Shown: piece after piece, positions 37,301 through 45,473 of the stretch
Numbering within the stretch: position 1 is the stretch's first letter
How the letters are laid out: each line of letters opens with the position of its first letter
Assembly (NCBI GenBank): GCA_964244655.1
Contig: CAXTJU010000001.1
Span: 39,841 to 103,840, forward strand
Source of the DNA: LMUY01 sp964244655
Lineage (GTDB): Bacteria; Pseudomonadota; Alphaproteobacteria; Acetobacterales; Acetobacteraceae
Length of the DNA stretch: 64,000 nucleotides
Reading direction: 5' to 3'
Translations under genes and position numbers: made by a program
Notes under the pieces: model-generated
Database searches by the model: none
Told to the model about the DNA's origin: nothing
The model's input: the letters and a program-made list of their open reading frames with translations, nothing else

Positions 37301-37434
37301 TGAGCCAGATCCTGACGCTCTACACCACGCCGGTGATCTACCTGTATTTGGACAAGCTGCAGCAATGGCTGGCCCCGCGCCGCCGCGCGCCCATGCCGAC
37401 CCTGGCGGAGAAGATGGGAGCCGCGGCGGACTGA
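34312..37434 (+). CDS. RND efflux permease, HAE1 family, MdtB/MdtC-like
   Basis: 1040 residues with twelve membrane helices and two large periplasmic loops. The proton-relay residues are present: the Asp pair in GFVVDDAIVMLENIYR (helix 4) and the Lys in GIVKKNGIMMVDFA (helix 10). The N-terminal helix motif is SISTPFIRRPIATSLLMAAL. It exports drugs or other amphiphiles from the inner membrane using the proton gradient. The GTG start lies 7 bp after the adaptor gene, giving a two-gene unit. The 3' end meets the DNA ligase gene tail to tail with a 7-bp gap. Confidence 0.95.
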   Translation: MSISTPFIRRPIATSLLMAALLLVGIAAYPLLPVAPLPRVDFPTIAVSASLPGGSPETMASTVAQPLERQFSQISGVSQLTSSSVLGSTQVTVQFDLDRNIDAAAGDIQAAINAASGQLPKNLPSPPTYYKVNPADSPILILSVQSDTAPLIEVDDYADNILSQQISQISGVSQVSIGGEQKRSVRVQVDPARLAAMGLTLEDVRATLTNSTVSSAKGSLDGSRQSFAIYDNDQITKASQYDSTILAYRNGAPVRVSDIGHAIDGPENAKLAGWQNGRRGIQLLVFKQPGANVIDTVARIKQRLPQLQAAIPPSIHVQTIIDRTLTIQASLKDVQFTLLLSIALVVAVIFVFLRSAWATIIPSVTVPLALVGTFAVMYLFGYSLDNLSLMAMTIAVGFVVDDAIVMLENIYRYVEDGMNPMDAALRGAGEIGFTIVSISVSLIAVFIPLLLLGGIVGRLFREFAMTVSIAVVMSAIISLTLTPMMCSRFLRHHGGGHGRLYRLVEAMFDAMIGGYRRTLDVALRFRLATLMVFLGTLAFTGYLFVIIPKGFFPQQDTGTIFAVTQGAQDISFAEMAQRQVALAKIVGDDPDVDAYSSSIGAGSGGQTGNNGRIFISLKPWDQRHATATQIAARLGQKAQAVPGAQVFLQAVQDITIGGRLSRTQYQYTLQDADLPELNHWSPQVLDKLRTLPALRDVATDQQVAGTAATLTIDRDAASRFGITPQQVDDTLYDAFGQRQITQYFTQVNSYHVILEVPGDMQGDTETLRKLYIRSATGAAVPLSTFVHIDTDPVVPLSLSHQGSFPAVTLSFNLAPGAALGDAVGQIEAAMGQLGTPSTLTGTFQGTAQAFQSSLSSTPYLIAAALVSVYIILGILYESYILPLTILSTLPSAGVGALLMLLLAHYDLSIIALVGVILLIGIVKKNGIMMVDFAINAERREGATPLAAIRQACLLRFRPILMTTMAALLGGLPLMLGSGAGSELRKPLGYAMVGGLFLSQILTLYTTPVIYLYLDKLQQWLAPRRRAPMPTLAEKMGAAAD

Positions 37435-37441
37435 CGCCGGT

Positions 37442-39028
37442 TTAGTCCGCCGGGTTCTCCACCAGCCGCATCAGCGTCTCTAGCCGGTCCGCCTCCGCCG
37501 CCGGCTTGTCCGTGCGGATGCGCGCCACGCGGGGGAAGCGCAGCGCCACGCCGGATTTGTGCCGGTTGGACAGCTGCGCCGCGTCGAACGCGATCTCCAG
37601 CACCAGGCCGCGCTCCACCTCCCGCACCGGGCCGAACCGGTTGGTGGTGTGGTTGCGTATCCAGCGGTCCAGCTTGACCAATTCGGCATCGGTGAAGCCG
37701 CTGTAGGCTTTGCCGACCGGGACCAGCTCGCCGTCCTCGCGCCACAGGCCGAAGGTGTAGTCCGAGTAGTAGGAGCTGCGCTTGCCGTGGCCGCGCTGGG
37801 CGTACATCACCACGGCGTCGATGGTCAGCGGGTCGCGCTTCCACTTCCACCACTGGCCCTTCGGCCGGCCCGGCACGTAGGCGCTGTCCGCCCGCTTCAG
37901 CATCAATCCCTCGATCGATGCGGCCCGGGTGCCCTCGCGCACTGCCGCCAGCTCCGCCACCGAGCCGAACGGGATCAGCGGCGAGAGGTCCATCCGCGCC
38001 GGCCGCGTCCGCGCGAACCACTGCTCCAGCCGCACCCGGCGCACGTCGAACGGCAGCGGGCGAAGATCCTCCGCGCCCTCGAACAGCAGGTCGTACAGCC
38101 GGACGTGGACGGGGTAGTCCTTGAGCGCCTTGCCCGTCACCGCCTTGCGGTTCAGCCGCTGCTGCAAGTCGGCGAACGGGGCCACCTCAGCGTCCCGGAT
38201 GACCAGCAGCTCGCCGTCCAGCACGGCGTGGAAGTCCATCGCCTCCACGATCTCGGGAAAGGTGTGGGAGATGTCGTCCGCCCCCCGCGAGTAGATCCGC
38301 CGCCCGCCCGGCACGACGACCAACTGGGCGCGAATGCCATCCCATTTCCACTCCGCCCGGAACGCCGCCGGGTCGAGTGCGGCCAGGTCCGGCGCTTCCA
38401 GCGGGTGGGCCAGCATGGGGGGGCGGAACACGGGCGCGCCCGCCGGGTCCGGCCGGTCGCCATGGCCTTCCAGCCAGGCGAACAGCGGCAGGTAGGGCGG
38501 CGTCAGGCCGTGCCACACCTCCTCGATCTCGTCGGGGGCGATGCGCCCGCCGGCCAGCTCGGACAGCGCCACCTTGGCCAGCCGGGCGGAGGCGCCGACG
38601 CGCAGGCTGCCGGTGATGAGCTTGAGCAGGGCGTAGCGGCCGGAGGCGTCCGAGGCGTCCAGCCAGCTCGCCACGATGGCGGGCAGGTCGGCCTTGGGCG
38701 TCGTGATGAGGGTCTGGATCACTTCCGTCATGCCGGGGGGCGGCTGGTTGGTGGGGCGGGTCGGCCACATCAGCGCCACCGTGTCCGCGAGGTCGCCCAC
38801 GAAGTCGTAGGACCAGGCGAGCAGCACCGGGTCGGTGCGCGCTTCGGCGAGGCCGCGGATCAGCATGGGCTTGGCCGCCTGGAACGCCAGCTCGCCGGTG
38901 AGCGCGGCCAGGGCGAAGCCGCGGTCCGGGTCGGGCTCGGCGGCGAAGTAGCGGCGCAGCAGGGCGACCTTGGCCAGGCGGCCGGGGGTGAGCACCAGGC
39001 GGTCGAGCAGCTCGGCAAAGGCGATCAC
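37442..39028 (-). CDS. ATP-dependent DNA ligase (cisplatin damage response type)
   Basis: 528 residues. The N-terminal ~200 form the DNA-binding domain. The adenylation motif KWDG (EWKWDGIRAQLVV) holds the active-site lysine, and IEGLMLKRADSAYVPGR and WWKWKRDPLTIDAVV are nucleotidyltransferase motifs IV and V. The C-terminal OB-fold contains YTFGLWREDGELVPVGKAYSG. The GTG at 39028 overlaps the exonuclease stop (GTGA). Its pairing with the metallo-beta-lactamase exonuclease identifies the ligase-associated DNA-damage group. The usual Lhr-type helicase and PdeM phosphodiesterase are not adjacent. It seals nicks in repair independent of the NAD ligase. Confidence 0.93.
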   Translation of the reverse strand: MIAFAELLDRLVLTPGRLAKVALLRRYFAAEPDPDRGFALAALTGELAFQAAKPMLIRGLAEARTDPVLLAWSYDFVGDLADTVALMWPTRPTNQPPPGMTEVIQTLITTPKADLPAIVASWLDASDASGRYALLKLITGSLRVGASARLAKVALSELAGGRIAPDEIEEVWHGLTPPYLPLFAWLEGHGDRPDPAGAPVFRPPMLAHPLEAPDLAALDPAAFRAEWKWDGIRAQLVVVPGGRRIYSRGADDISHTFPEIVEAMDFHAVLDGELLVIRDAEVAPFADLQQRLNRKAVTGKALKDYPVHVRLYDLLFEGAEDLRPLPFDVRRVRLEQWFARTRPARMDLSPLIPFGSVAELAAVREGTRAASIEGLMLKRADSAYVPGRPKGQWWKWKRDPLTIDAVVMYAQRGHGKRSSYYSDYTFGLWREDGELVPVGKAYSGFTDAELVKLDRWIRNHTTNRFGPVREVERGLVLEIAFDAAQLSNRHKSGVALRFPRVARIRTDKPAAEADRLETLMRLVENPAD

Positions 39029-40056
39029 GCCGCCTCCGCCGCCGACTCTTCTTCCTCGTCGCCATATCCCAGCAGCCGCAGCGCCCGCCCGCGCACGCCG
39101 CGCTTGGCGACCTCGTGGATCAGCGCCTCCTCCCGCCCGTGCGTCACCCAGATCTCCGGCGCGCCCACCTCGTCCACCGTGGCGTTCAGCTCCGCCCAGT
39201 CGGCGTGGTCGCTGATCACCAGCGGCAGCTCCACCCCGCGGGAGCGCGCCCGCTGGCGCACCCGCATCCAGCCGGAGGCGAGGCACACCACCGGTTCGGC
39301 CAGCCGCCGCGCCCAGCGGTCGGCGATGGCGCCCGGCGGCGCGATCACGATGGCGCCCGCCAGATCCGCCTTGTTCGCCACCGTCGCCGGGCGCAGCTCG
39401 CCGAGCGGCACGCCCATCGCCTCGTAGGCCGCGCACAGCGGCGCCTGCGCCCCGTGCAGGTAGATCGGCCGGTCCCACCCCGCTTCCCGCAGCAGCGCGA
39501 TCACCCGCTGGCACTTGCCGAGCGCATAGGCGCCGACGACGTGGGTGCGCTCGGGGAACAACGCCACGCTTTGCAGCAGCTTGCGGACTTCGTCGCTGGC
39601 TGGCGGGTGCTGGAACACCGGCAGCGCGAAGGTCGCCTCCGTCACGAACACGTCGCAGGCGATCGGCTCGAACGGGCGGCAGGTCGGGTCCGCGGCGCGC
39701 TTGTAGTCGCCTGAGACGACGGCGCGGCTGCCGCGCCACTCCATCGCCACCTGCGCCGCCCCCAGCACGTGCCCGGCGGGCTGCAGCCAGACGCGCACCT
39801 CCCCCACCGTGACCACGGCGCCATACGGCTGCTCCTGCTGCACGGCCCCCGCGCCGGCCGCCCCCATGCGCACCCGCATGATCGCCAGCGTCTCCGGGCT
39901 GGCCAGCACGTGGGCATGGCCGGGGCGGGCGTGGTCGGCATGGGCGTGGGTGATGACGGCGCGGTCCACCGGGCGCACCGGGTCGATGTAGAAGCCGCCG
40001 GGCTCGCAGTACAGGCCGTCGGGCAGGACCTTGAGCCAGGTGTCCGGGTGGGGCAT
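39025..40056 (-). CDS. ligase-associated DNA damage response exonuclease (metallo-beta-lactamase fold)
   Basis: 343 residues. The metal-binding motif is ITHAHADHARPGHAHVL; further conserved parts are the GHVLGAAQV His, VVSGDYKRAADPTC and ISDHADWAEL. The layout matches the CPSF/SNM1-like nucleases of the ligase-exonuclease pair (TIGR04122 type, by recollection). ATG 40056 is used because AGGTG lies upstream; GTG 40065 in the same frame is possible. The family is proposed to trim DNA ends before ligation. It overlaps the ligase start by four bases. The acidic C terminus (DEEEES) is unusual but short. Confidence 0.9.
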   Translation of the reverse strand: MPHPDTWLKVLPDGLYCEPGGFYIDPVRPVDRAVITHAHADHARPGHAHVLASPETLAIMRVRMGAAGAGAVQQEQPYGAVVTVGEVRVWLQPAGHVLGAAQVAMEWRGSRAVVSGDYKRAADPTCRPFEPIACDVFVTEATFALPVFQHPPASDEVRKLLQSVALFPERTHVVGAYALGKCQRVIALLREAGWDRPIYLHGAQAPLCAAYEAMGVPLGELRPATVANKADLAGAIVIAPPGAIADRWARRLAEPVVCLASGWMRVRQRARSRGVELPLVISDHADWAELNATVDEVGAPEIWVTHGREEALIHEVAKRGVRGRALRLLGYGDEEEESAAEAA

Positions 40057-40121
40057 CCCCGTCACCTAGCGCGCTGCAAGCCGGGCGGCTATGGGTGGGT
40101 CAAAACCAGGGAGCACGCGCC

Positions 40122-41054
40122 ATGGCCGCCAGCCGCAAGGTCATTATTACCTGCGCCGTGACGGGCGCGATCCACACCCCGTCCATGTCGCCCTACCTGC
40201 CCATCACCCCGGAGCAGATCACCGCGGACGCCGTGGGCGCGGCCGAGGCGGGCGCGGCCATCGTGCACCTCCATGCGCGGGACCCGGTGAGCGGCCGGCC
40301 GGACCAGACGCCGGAGGCCTTCGCCCGCTTCCTGCCGCGGATCAAGCAGCAGACCGACGCGGTCATCAACATCACCACCGGCGGCAGCCCGTTCATGACG
40401 GTGGCGGAGCGGGTGCGCCCCGCCGCCACGTTCAAGCCGGAGGTGGCCAGCCTCAACATGGGCTCGATGAACTTCGGCCTCTACCACCTGCTCGACCGCT
40501 ACACCGAGTTCCAGCACGACTGGGAGCGCCCGGCGCTGGAGGCCACGCGGGACCTGGTGTTCCGCAACAGCTTCGCCGACATCGAGTTCATCCTGGCCAC
40601 GTGCAGCGAGAACGGCACCCGGTTCGAGTTCGAGTGCTACGACATCTCGCACCTCTATAACCTCAAGCACTTCCTTGACCGCGGCCTGGTGAAGCCGCCG
40701 CTGTTCATCCAGTCGGTGTTCGGCATCCTGGGCGGCATCGGCACCCACCCGGAGGACATCGCCCACATGCGCCGCACCGCGGACCGGCTGTTCGGCGACC
40801 AGTACCGCTGGTCCGTGCTCGGCGCCGGGTCGGCGCAGATGCGGGTGGCGGCGATCGCGGCGGCGATGGGCGGCAACGTGCGGGTGGGGTTGGAGGATAG
40901 CTTGTGGGCCGGGCCAGGGCAGCTCGCCACATCGTCCGCGGTGCAGGTGCGGCTGGCGCGGCAGATCATCGAGGGCCTGGGCCTGCAACTGGCCTCGCCG
41001 GACGAAGCGCGGGAGATGCTGGCGCTCAAGGGGGGCGACAAGGTGGCGCTATGA
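40122..41054 (+). CDS. 3-keto-5-aminohexanoate cleavage protein (BKACE, DUF849)
   Basis: 310 residues of the beta-keto acid cleavage enzyme family. Motifs include VIITCAVTGAIHTPSMSPYLP, AAIVHLHARDPVSGRPDQTP with the zinc-binding His-x-His, VASLNMGSMNFG, and VGLEDSLWAGPGQLATSSAVQV at the C terminus. The family condenses a beta-keto acid with acetyl-CoA to give acetoacetate and a CoA ester; the particular keto acid is set by pocket residues I cannot assign. The ATG at 40122 is preceded by CAGGGAG. The end overlaps the next gene by four bases (ATGA), indicating an operon of two or three genes. Confidence 0.92.
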   Translation: MAASRKVIITCAVTGAIHTPSMSPYLPITPEQITADAVGAAEAGAAIVHLHARDPVSGRPDQTPEAFARFLPRIKQQTDAVINITTGGSPFMTVAERVRPAATFKPEVASLNMGSMNFGLYHLLDRYTEFQHDWERPALEATRDLVFRNSFADIEFILATCSENGTRFEFECYDISHLYNLKHFLDRGLVKPPLFIQSVFGILGGIGTHPEDIAHMRRTADRLFGDQYRWSVLGAGSAQMRVAAIAAAMGGNVRVGLEDSLWAGPGQLATSSAVQVRLARQIIEGLGLQLASPDEAREMLALKGGDKVAL

Positions 41055-41593
41055 CGTACCGGCTGCCAGAGCTGGCCGAGATGACGGACGAGCAGCGCCG
41101 CGTGGCCGATGCCATCAAGGCCGGGCCGCGCGGCGTTGTGCAGGGTCCGCTGCTGGCTTGGCTGCACAGCCCGGCGCTGGCGGAACGCGCCCAGGCGCTC
41201 GGCGCATTCTGCCGCTACGGCACCTCCCTGCCGCCGCGGCTGAGCGAGCTGGCGATCCTCACCACGGGGGCGCACTGGCAGGCCGGCTTCGAGTGGCACG
41301 TCCATGCCCCGCTGGCGCTGGCGGCCGGCCTGGACCCGGCGGCGGTGGAGGCGCTGCGCACCGGCGGCACGCCGCACTTCGAGGCGGAGGACGAGCAGGC
41401 GGTCTGGCGCTTCGCCCACCACCTGTTGCGGGACCGCGAGGTGCCGGAGGCGACGTACCGCACGGTGGAGGGACTGCTGGGAACGCAGGCCGTAGTGGAA
41501 CTGGTGGGGCTGCTTGGGTACTACGGGCTAATCTCGATGACGATCAAGGCGTTTGGGGTGCCGTTGCCGGAGGAGGCTGCGGAGCCGTTTTAA
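41051..41593 (+). CDS. carboxymuconolactone decarboxylase family protein
   Basis: 180 residues, all-alpha. Recognisable segments are GPLLAWLHSPALAERAQALG, FCRYGTSLPPRLSELAILTTGAHW (residues 54-77) and EWHVHAPLALAAGLDP. The redox Cys-x2-Cys of AhpD-type members is absent, so it is closer to the decarboxylase-like branch with the Glu-x-His pair (EWHVH). Substrate unknown. It is translationally coupled to the BKACE gene by ATGA, suggesting a shared catabolic step, and its stop overlaps the start of the AT-richer hydrolase gene. Confidence 0.88.
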   Translation: MTYRLPELAEMTDEQRRVADAIKAGPRGVVQGPLLAWLHSPALAERAQALGAFCRYGTSLPPRLSELAILTTGAHWQAGFEWHVHAPLALAAGLDPAAVEALRTGGTPHFEAEDEQAVWRFAHHLLRDREVPEATYRTVEGLLGTQAVVELVGLLGYYGLISMTIKAFGVPLPEEAAEPF

Positions 41594-42462
41594 TGACTTA
41601 TTCCGTAGTAAAAACCGTGTTTTTGGTCACAGCTATTCTCTTCGCATGGATAGAACATGGTTCAGCAGAACCGCCTCTAGAGCCGTCCTCTTCCATTGTG
41701 ACGGTTGGCGATCACCGTGTCGCATTCCATGTCATGCCGGGTCACTCGCCGATCTTGGTTCTTGATGCCGGAGGCGGCTTAGACTCCTCATACTGGCAAA
41801 GTATCATCCCCGAGCTCGCCAAGCGGACAGGATCGGAGATCATCACCTACGACCGTGCAGGCTTTGGTGAAAGCGACGAAGTCAAGCCACCGTTTAAGAT
41901 GGAGAATGCTGTTGCCGACTTGGAAGCGGGCCTCAAGCAGCTTGGGGCAACCCACGACTTGATCTTGGTGCCTCACTCATTTGCTGGCGAGATTGCCACT
42001 TACCTTGCTTTGAAGCATCCAACCTGGGTTTCCGGTGCGGTTCTGATAGACACGAACGTTCCTAACTTCTTTACTGATGATGAGACGCAACATCAGTATA
42101 ACGAGATTCAGCCTCAAGTGGCAGCCATGCTCACTGAGCATCCCAGCAAGGAAACCAGGACTACAGCCGCCATAGTGGCTTCTATGATGGACCTAAGCCA
42201 CAGTTTTCATACTGCTATGTGGCCGCTAGAAATTCCTTGCGTTGTGATTGTATCCGAGGAGACGCCGTTCACGTCCAAGCCAGATGCAGAGTTTTGGAGG
42301 CAAGCACATGCCGATTTTGCACAAGAGGCGCCCAACAGGATACTGCTGACCGCAACAGGAACTTCGCACGACGTTGTCCACGATCGGCCCGACGCCATCG
42401 TCCAAGCTGTCGGCGAGATAGTTGATCGGCTCCGGTCGGGGAAGTCGTCGTCTAATCCTTAG
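41593..42462 (+). CDS. alpha/beta hydrolase, putative secreted
   Basis: 289 residues. A signal-peptide-like N terminus (VVKTVFLVTAILFAWIEHGSAE) leads to the hydrolase fold: ILVLDAGGGLDSSYWQSIIP, the EIITYDRAGFGESDE segment, the nucleophile elbow VPHSFAGEI (a P-H-S-F-A variant of G-x-S-x-G) and a C-terminal His in ATGTSHDVVHDRPD. Substrate unknown. Its base composition is clearly lower in GC than that of both neighbours, and codon choice differs, suggesting transfer. The ATG at 41593 shares its first base with the upstream stop, but the gene may not belong to that operon by origin. Confidence 0.87.
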   Translation: MTYSVVKTVFLVTAILFAWIEHGSAEPPLEPSSSIVTVGDHRVAFHVMPGHSPILVLDAGGGLDSSYWQSIIPELAKRTGSEIITYDRAGFGESDEVKPPFKMENAVADLEAGLKQLGATHDLILVPHSFAGEIATYLALKHPTWVSGAVLIDTNVPNFFTDDETQHQYNEIQPQVAAMLTEHPSKETRTTAAIVASMMDLSHSFHTAMWPLEIPCVVIVSEETPFTSKPDAEFWRQAHADFAQEAPNRILLTATGTSHDVVHDRPDAIVQAVGEIVDRLRSGKSSSNP

Positions 42463-42614
42463 CTGCACGTACGAGGGCCCCGCGGTGGGCCAGCCTGCCC
42501 CAATCGCCCCACCAAGCACCCGTCTCAGCCACAATCCCGGCCTCAGCCCGGCGCAATCGGCTGGCGTGATGCGCCTGCGTCAGAGCGTGACGCGCGCAAC
42601 CTCCGAGGCCGTCC

Positions 42615-44471
42615 ATGCATCTCCCGCCCGAGCGCCCGCTGCCCCTCGCCAGCACCGTGTCCACCCACTCCGCCGCGCCCGAGCCGTGGCTGCGGCATCT
42701 GTGCTTCTTCGGGCCGGTCGCGGCCATCACCGTGGCCGCCCTGGCGCTGGCGCTGCACGCCATGCCGCTCGCGGGCGGCGCGCGGGTGCTCTACGCCGTG
42801 GCGGTGGCGGTCAACGTGGGGCTGCTCGCGCTGGCGTCCTGGGGCGGGGTGCTGGGCGGCGTCGTGGCGCTCGGGGAGCGCCTGGCCGGCAAGGCGGCCG
42901 GCCCGGTGCTGCGCCCGCCCACCGGCCAGGCCCGCACCGCCGTGCTGCTGCCGGTCTATGAGGAGGACCCGGTCCGCGTGTTTGCCGCCGCTGCCGTGAT
43001 GCGGGCCTCGCTGGCGCGGGAGCGGCTGGGGGCGGCGGACATCTTCGTGCTCAGCGACACGCGCTCCGCCGCCGGCGCGGCAGCGGAGGAGCAGGCCTAC
43101 CGCCGGGTGCTGGCGATGCAGCCGGCCGGCGGCCCGGCGATCCACTATCGCCGCCGGGTGCGCAACGATGGGCGCAAGGCGGGCAACATCGCCGAGTTCT
43201 GCGGGCGCTGGGGTGCTGCGTACGACTTCATGGTGGTGCTGGACGCCGACAGCCTGATGACGGGCGCGGCCATTGCCACCCTGGTCGGCGCCATGGAGGC
43301 CAACCCGCGCGCCGGGCTGGTGCAGTCCATGTGCTACCCCGTCGGCCGCGCCAGCCTGTTCGCCCGCGCGCAGCAGTTCGGCGCGCGGTTGCAGGGCCCG
43401 CTGCTGGCCCGGGGGGCCGCGTTCTGGCAGGGGCCGCGCGGCAGCTACTGGGGGCACAACGCCATCATCCGCATCGCCGCCTTCGCCGCCCATTGCGGGC
43501 TGCCGGAGCTGCCGGGGCCGGCCCCGCTCGGCGGCGAGATCCTGTGCCACGACACGGTGGAGGCCGCGCTGATGCTGCGCGCCGGGTGGGACGCCTGGCT
43601 GCTGCCGGACATCGGCGGCTCCTGGGAGGAAACGCCCACCAACCTGCTGGACCATTTGCAGCGGGACCGCCGCTGGTGCCAGGGCAACCTGCAGCACATG
43701 GCCGTGCTGCGGGCGGAGGAGCTCAAGCCCGCCTCCTTCCTGCACCTTGGCCAGGGCATCGCGCACTACCTGTCGGCACCGCTGTTCGTGGCGCTGCTCG
43801 CCCTGTCCGCGCTGCCCGGCGGGCATCTGGCCGGGCCGGCGGGAGCGCTGGACGCGACCGTGCTGGCCCTGCTGTTCGCCCCGCGGCTGCTGGCGCTGGC
43901 GGCCGCGCTGGCGGATGGCCAGGCTTCGGCCGGGCTGGGCGGGCGTGGCCGGCTGCTGGCCAGCGCGGTGCTGGACCAGATGCTCGGCCTGCTCGTCGGC
44001 CCGGTGACGGCCGTGTTCCACACCGTGTTCGTGGCCCAGACCCTGGCCGGCCGCGTCGTGGGCTGGGACGCCCAGCCGCGCGACGACCGCGGCCTCGGCT
44101 GGGCGGAGGCGTGGCGCTGCCTGGGCCTGCCGTTGGCCGGCGCGGCGGCGCTGGCCGGGCTGGCGGTGTCGCCTTGGGCGGCCGCCATCCTGCTCGCGGG
44201 CGTGCCGGTGGCGGTCTGGTCCAGCCGGCTCAGCCTCGGCCAGTGGACCCGGCGGCTCGGCCTGTTCGCCATCCCCGAGGAGGCTGCCCCGCCTGCCCTG
44301 CTGCTCGCCTTGGCCCGAGCCCAGTCCGACCTGCGAAACGCGCGGCAGGAGGCGGCGCCCGCCTTGCCCAAGGAGGCCGGGGTGAGCGTGGTGCGCCAGG
44401 AGCTGCGGCCCGCCTGGGCGATGGCGGCGTCCTACGGCATGGCCGGAGGCGGCGCGCTCAAGGCCGGGTGA
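42615..44471 (+). CDS. glucan biosynthesis glucosyltransferase, OpgH/MdoH-like
   Basis: 618 residues: N-terminal membrane helices, a GT2 domain (TAVLLPVYEEDPVRVFAAAAV; LDADS for the D-x-D; EILCHDTVEAALMLRAGWDAWLLPDIGGSWEETP at residues 307-340; QRDRRWCQGNLQH for the Q-x2-RW motif) and C-terminal helices. OpgH polymerises UDP-glucose into beta-1,2-linked periplasmic glucan across the inner membrane. The family is usually about 700-850 residues, so this is a short form. No opgG is adjacent. The 3' end overlaps the convergent histidine phosphatase gene by 14 bp. Confidence 0.9.
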   Translation: MHLPPERPLPLASTVSTHSAAPEPWLRHLCFFGPVAAITVAALALALHAMPLAGGARVLYAVAVAVNVGLLALASWGGVLGGVVALGERLAGKAAGPVLRPPTGQARTAVLLPVYEEDPVRVFAAAAVMRASLARERLGAADIFVLSDTRSAAGAAAEEQAYRRVLAMQPAGGPAIHYRRRVRNDGRKAGNIAEFCGRWGAAYDFMVVLDADSLMTGAAIATLVGAMEANPRAGLVQSMCYPVGRASLFARAQQFGARLQGPLLARGAAFWQGPRGSYWGHNAIIRIAAFAAHCGLPELPGPAPLGGEILCHDTVEAALMLRAGWDAWLLPDIGGSWEETPTNLLDHLQRDRRWCQGNLQHMAVLRAEELKPASFLHLGQGIAHYLSAPLFVALLALSALPGGHLAGPAGALDATVLALLFAPRLLALAAALADGQASAGLGGRGRLLASAVLDQMLGLLVGPVTAVFHTVFVAQTLAGRVVGWDAQPRDDRGLGWAEAWRCLGLPLAGAAALAGLAVSPWAAAILLAGVPVAVWSSRLSLGQWTRRLGLFAIPEEAAPPALLLALARAQSDLRNARQEAAPALPKEAGVSVVRQELRPAWAMAASYGMAGGGALKAG

Positions 44472-44988
44472 AGCATTCGACCGAGCCGGGTGGCGGGGCG
44501 GGGGCGAGCAGGTCGATCGGCTCGCCCCGCGCCAGCGCCCGCAGCACCTTGAGCGGGCCGCCATGGGTGATGACCACGTGGCAGCCCGGAGGCAGGGCAC
44601 GGTGGAACGCCTGCACCCGTGCCGCGAGCGCCCCCCCGGACTCGCCGCCGGGCGGGGCGAAGCGCCAGGGGTCGAGCGCCCAGGCATCGAGCGCCGGGCG
44701 CGGCACGCCATCCCAAGGGCGGCCTTCCCACTCGCCGAAATCCAGCTCCGCCAGCCGGCCGTCCACCCGATGCGGCCCCAGGGCAGCCGCCACGTCGCGG
44801 CAGCGGCGGGCGGGGCTGGTCCAGACCAGGCCGGCCAGGGGCCGCAGCCGCTCCGCCAGGGCTGTGGCCTCCGCCGGGTCGGGCAGCAGGTCGGTGCGGC
44901 CGTAGCAGCGCCCGCCGGACGCCACGGGAGGGTGGCGCACGAGGGCGAGCCAGGGTGCGCCGGATCGACAGGCCTCGGCCCCGGTCAT
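44458..44988 (-). CDS. histidine phosphatase superfamily protein (CobC-like)
   Basis: 176 residues. The catalytic motif appears as LALVRHPPVASGGRCYGRTD, the Arg-His-Pro variant seen in alpha-ribazole phosphatase-like proteins, with LAELDFGEWEGRPWD and the second catalytic His in HVVITHGGPLKVL. It removes a phosphate via a phosphohistidine; CobC would act late in cobalamin synthesis, but there is no cobalamin gene nearby, so the substrate is open. ATG 44988 is used; the reading to 45213 would cross the divergent tspO gene. Only 11 bp separate the two starts. Confidence 0.87.
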   Translation of the reverse strand: MTGAEACRSGAPWLALVRHPPVASGGRCYGRTDLLPDPAEATALAERLRPLAGLVWTSPARRCRDVAAALGPHRVDGRLAELDFGEWEGRPWDGVPRPALDAWALDPWRFAPPGGESGGALAARVQAFHRALPPGCHVVITHGGPLKVLRALARGEPIDLLAPAPPPGSVECFTRP

Positions 44989-44999
44989 ACGGTGCAGGG

Positions 45000-45473
45000 A
45001 TGAATGCACTGGGTTTGCTGCCGTTCGCCGCAGCCTGCTTCTGCGTGGCGCTGTCGGGCGCCCTGTTCCGCCCGGGCGCGTGGTACGAGGGGCTGGACAA
45101 GCCACGCTGGCGCCCGCCGAACTGGCTGTTCGCCCCGGCGTGGACGGTGCTCTATGTCTGCATCGCGGTATCCGGCTGGCTCGCCTGGCGCCGGGCGGGC
45201 GTGGCCGGCGCACCCGCGGCGTCCATGGCCTACGGCGCGCAACTGGTGCTGAATGCCGGCTGGTCGGCCGTGTTCTTCGGCCTGCACCGACCGGGCTGGG
45301 CGCTGGCCGAGTTGGCGCTGCTCTGGTTGTGCATCGCGCTGACCGCCGCCCTGTTCGCGCCCATCAGCGCGGTCGCCGCGGCGCTGCTGCTGCCGTATCT
45401 CGCCTGGGTGACGTTCGCCGGGGCGCTGAACGCCTCCCTGTGGCGGCGCAACCCTGCCTTCAGTCCTGGCTGA
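45000..45473 (+). CDS. tspO: tryptophan-rich sensory protein (TspO/MBR family)
   Basis: 157 residues, five membrane segments, with the family motifs PRWRPPNWLFAPAWTVLYV, the ALQLVLNAGWSAVFFGLHRP-like stretch (residues 76-97) and LPYLAWVTFAGALNASLWRRN at the C terminus. TspO proteins bind porphyrins and sit in the outer or inner membrane; in alphaproteobacteria they modulate tetrapyrrole and photosynthesis gene expression. The ATG at 45000 has a weak GCAGGG ribosome site. It overlaps the convergent cupin gene by 14 bp at its end. Confidence 0.92.
   Translation: MNALGLLPFAAACFCVALSGALFRPGAWYEGLDKPRWRPPNWLFAPAWTVLYVCIAVSGWLAWRRAGVAGAPAASMAYGAQLVLNAGWSAVFFGLHRPGWALAELALLWLCIALTAALFAPISAVAAALLLPYLAWVTFAGALNASLWRRNPAFSPG

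Noticed and set aside
35731..37365. 544-codon minus-strand frame opposite the RND permease
   Set aside because: It is His/Gln/Arg-rich, with no family features; the RND permease is complete on the plus strand.
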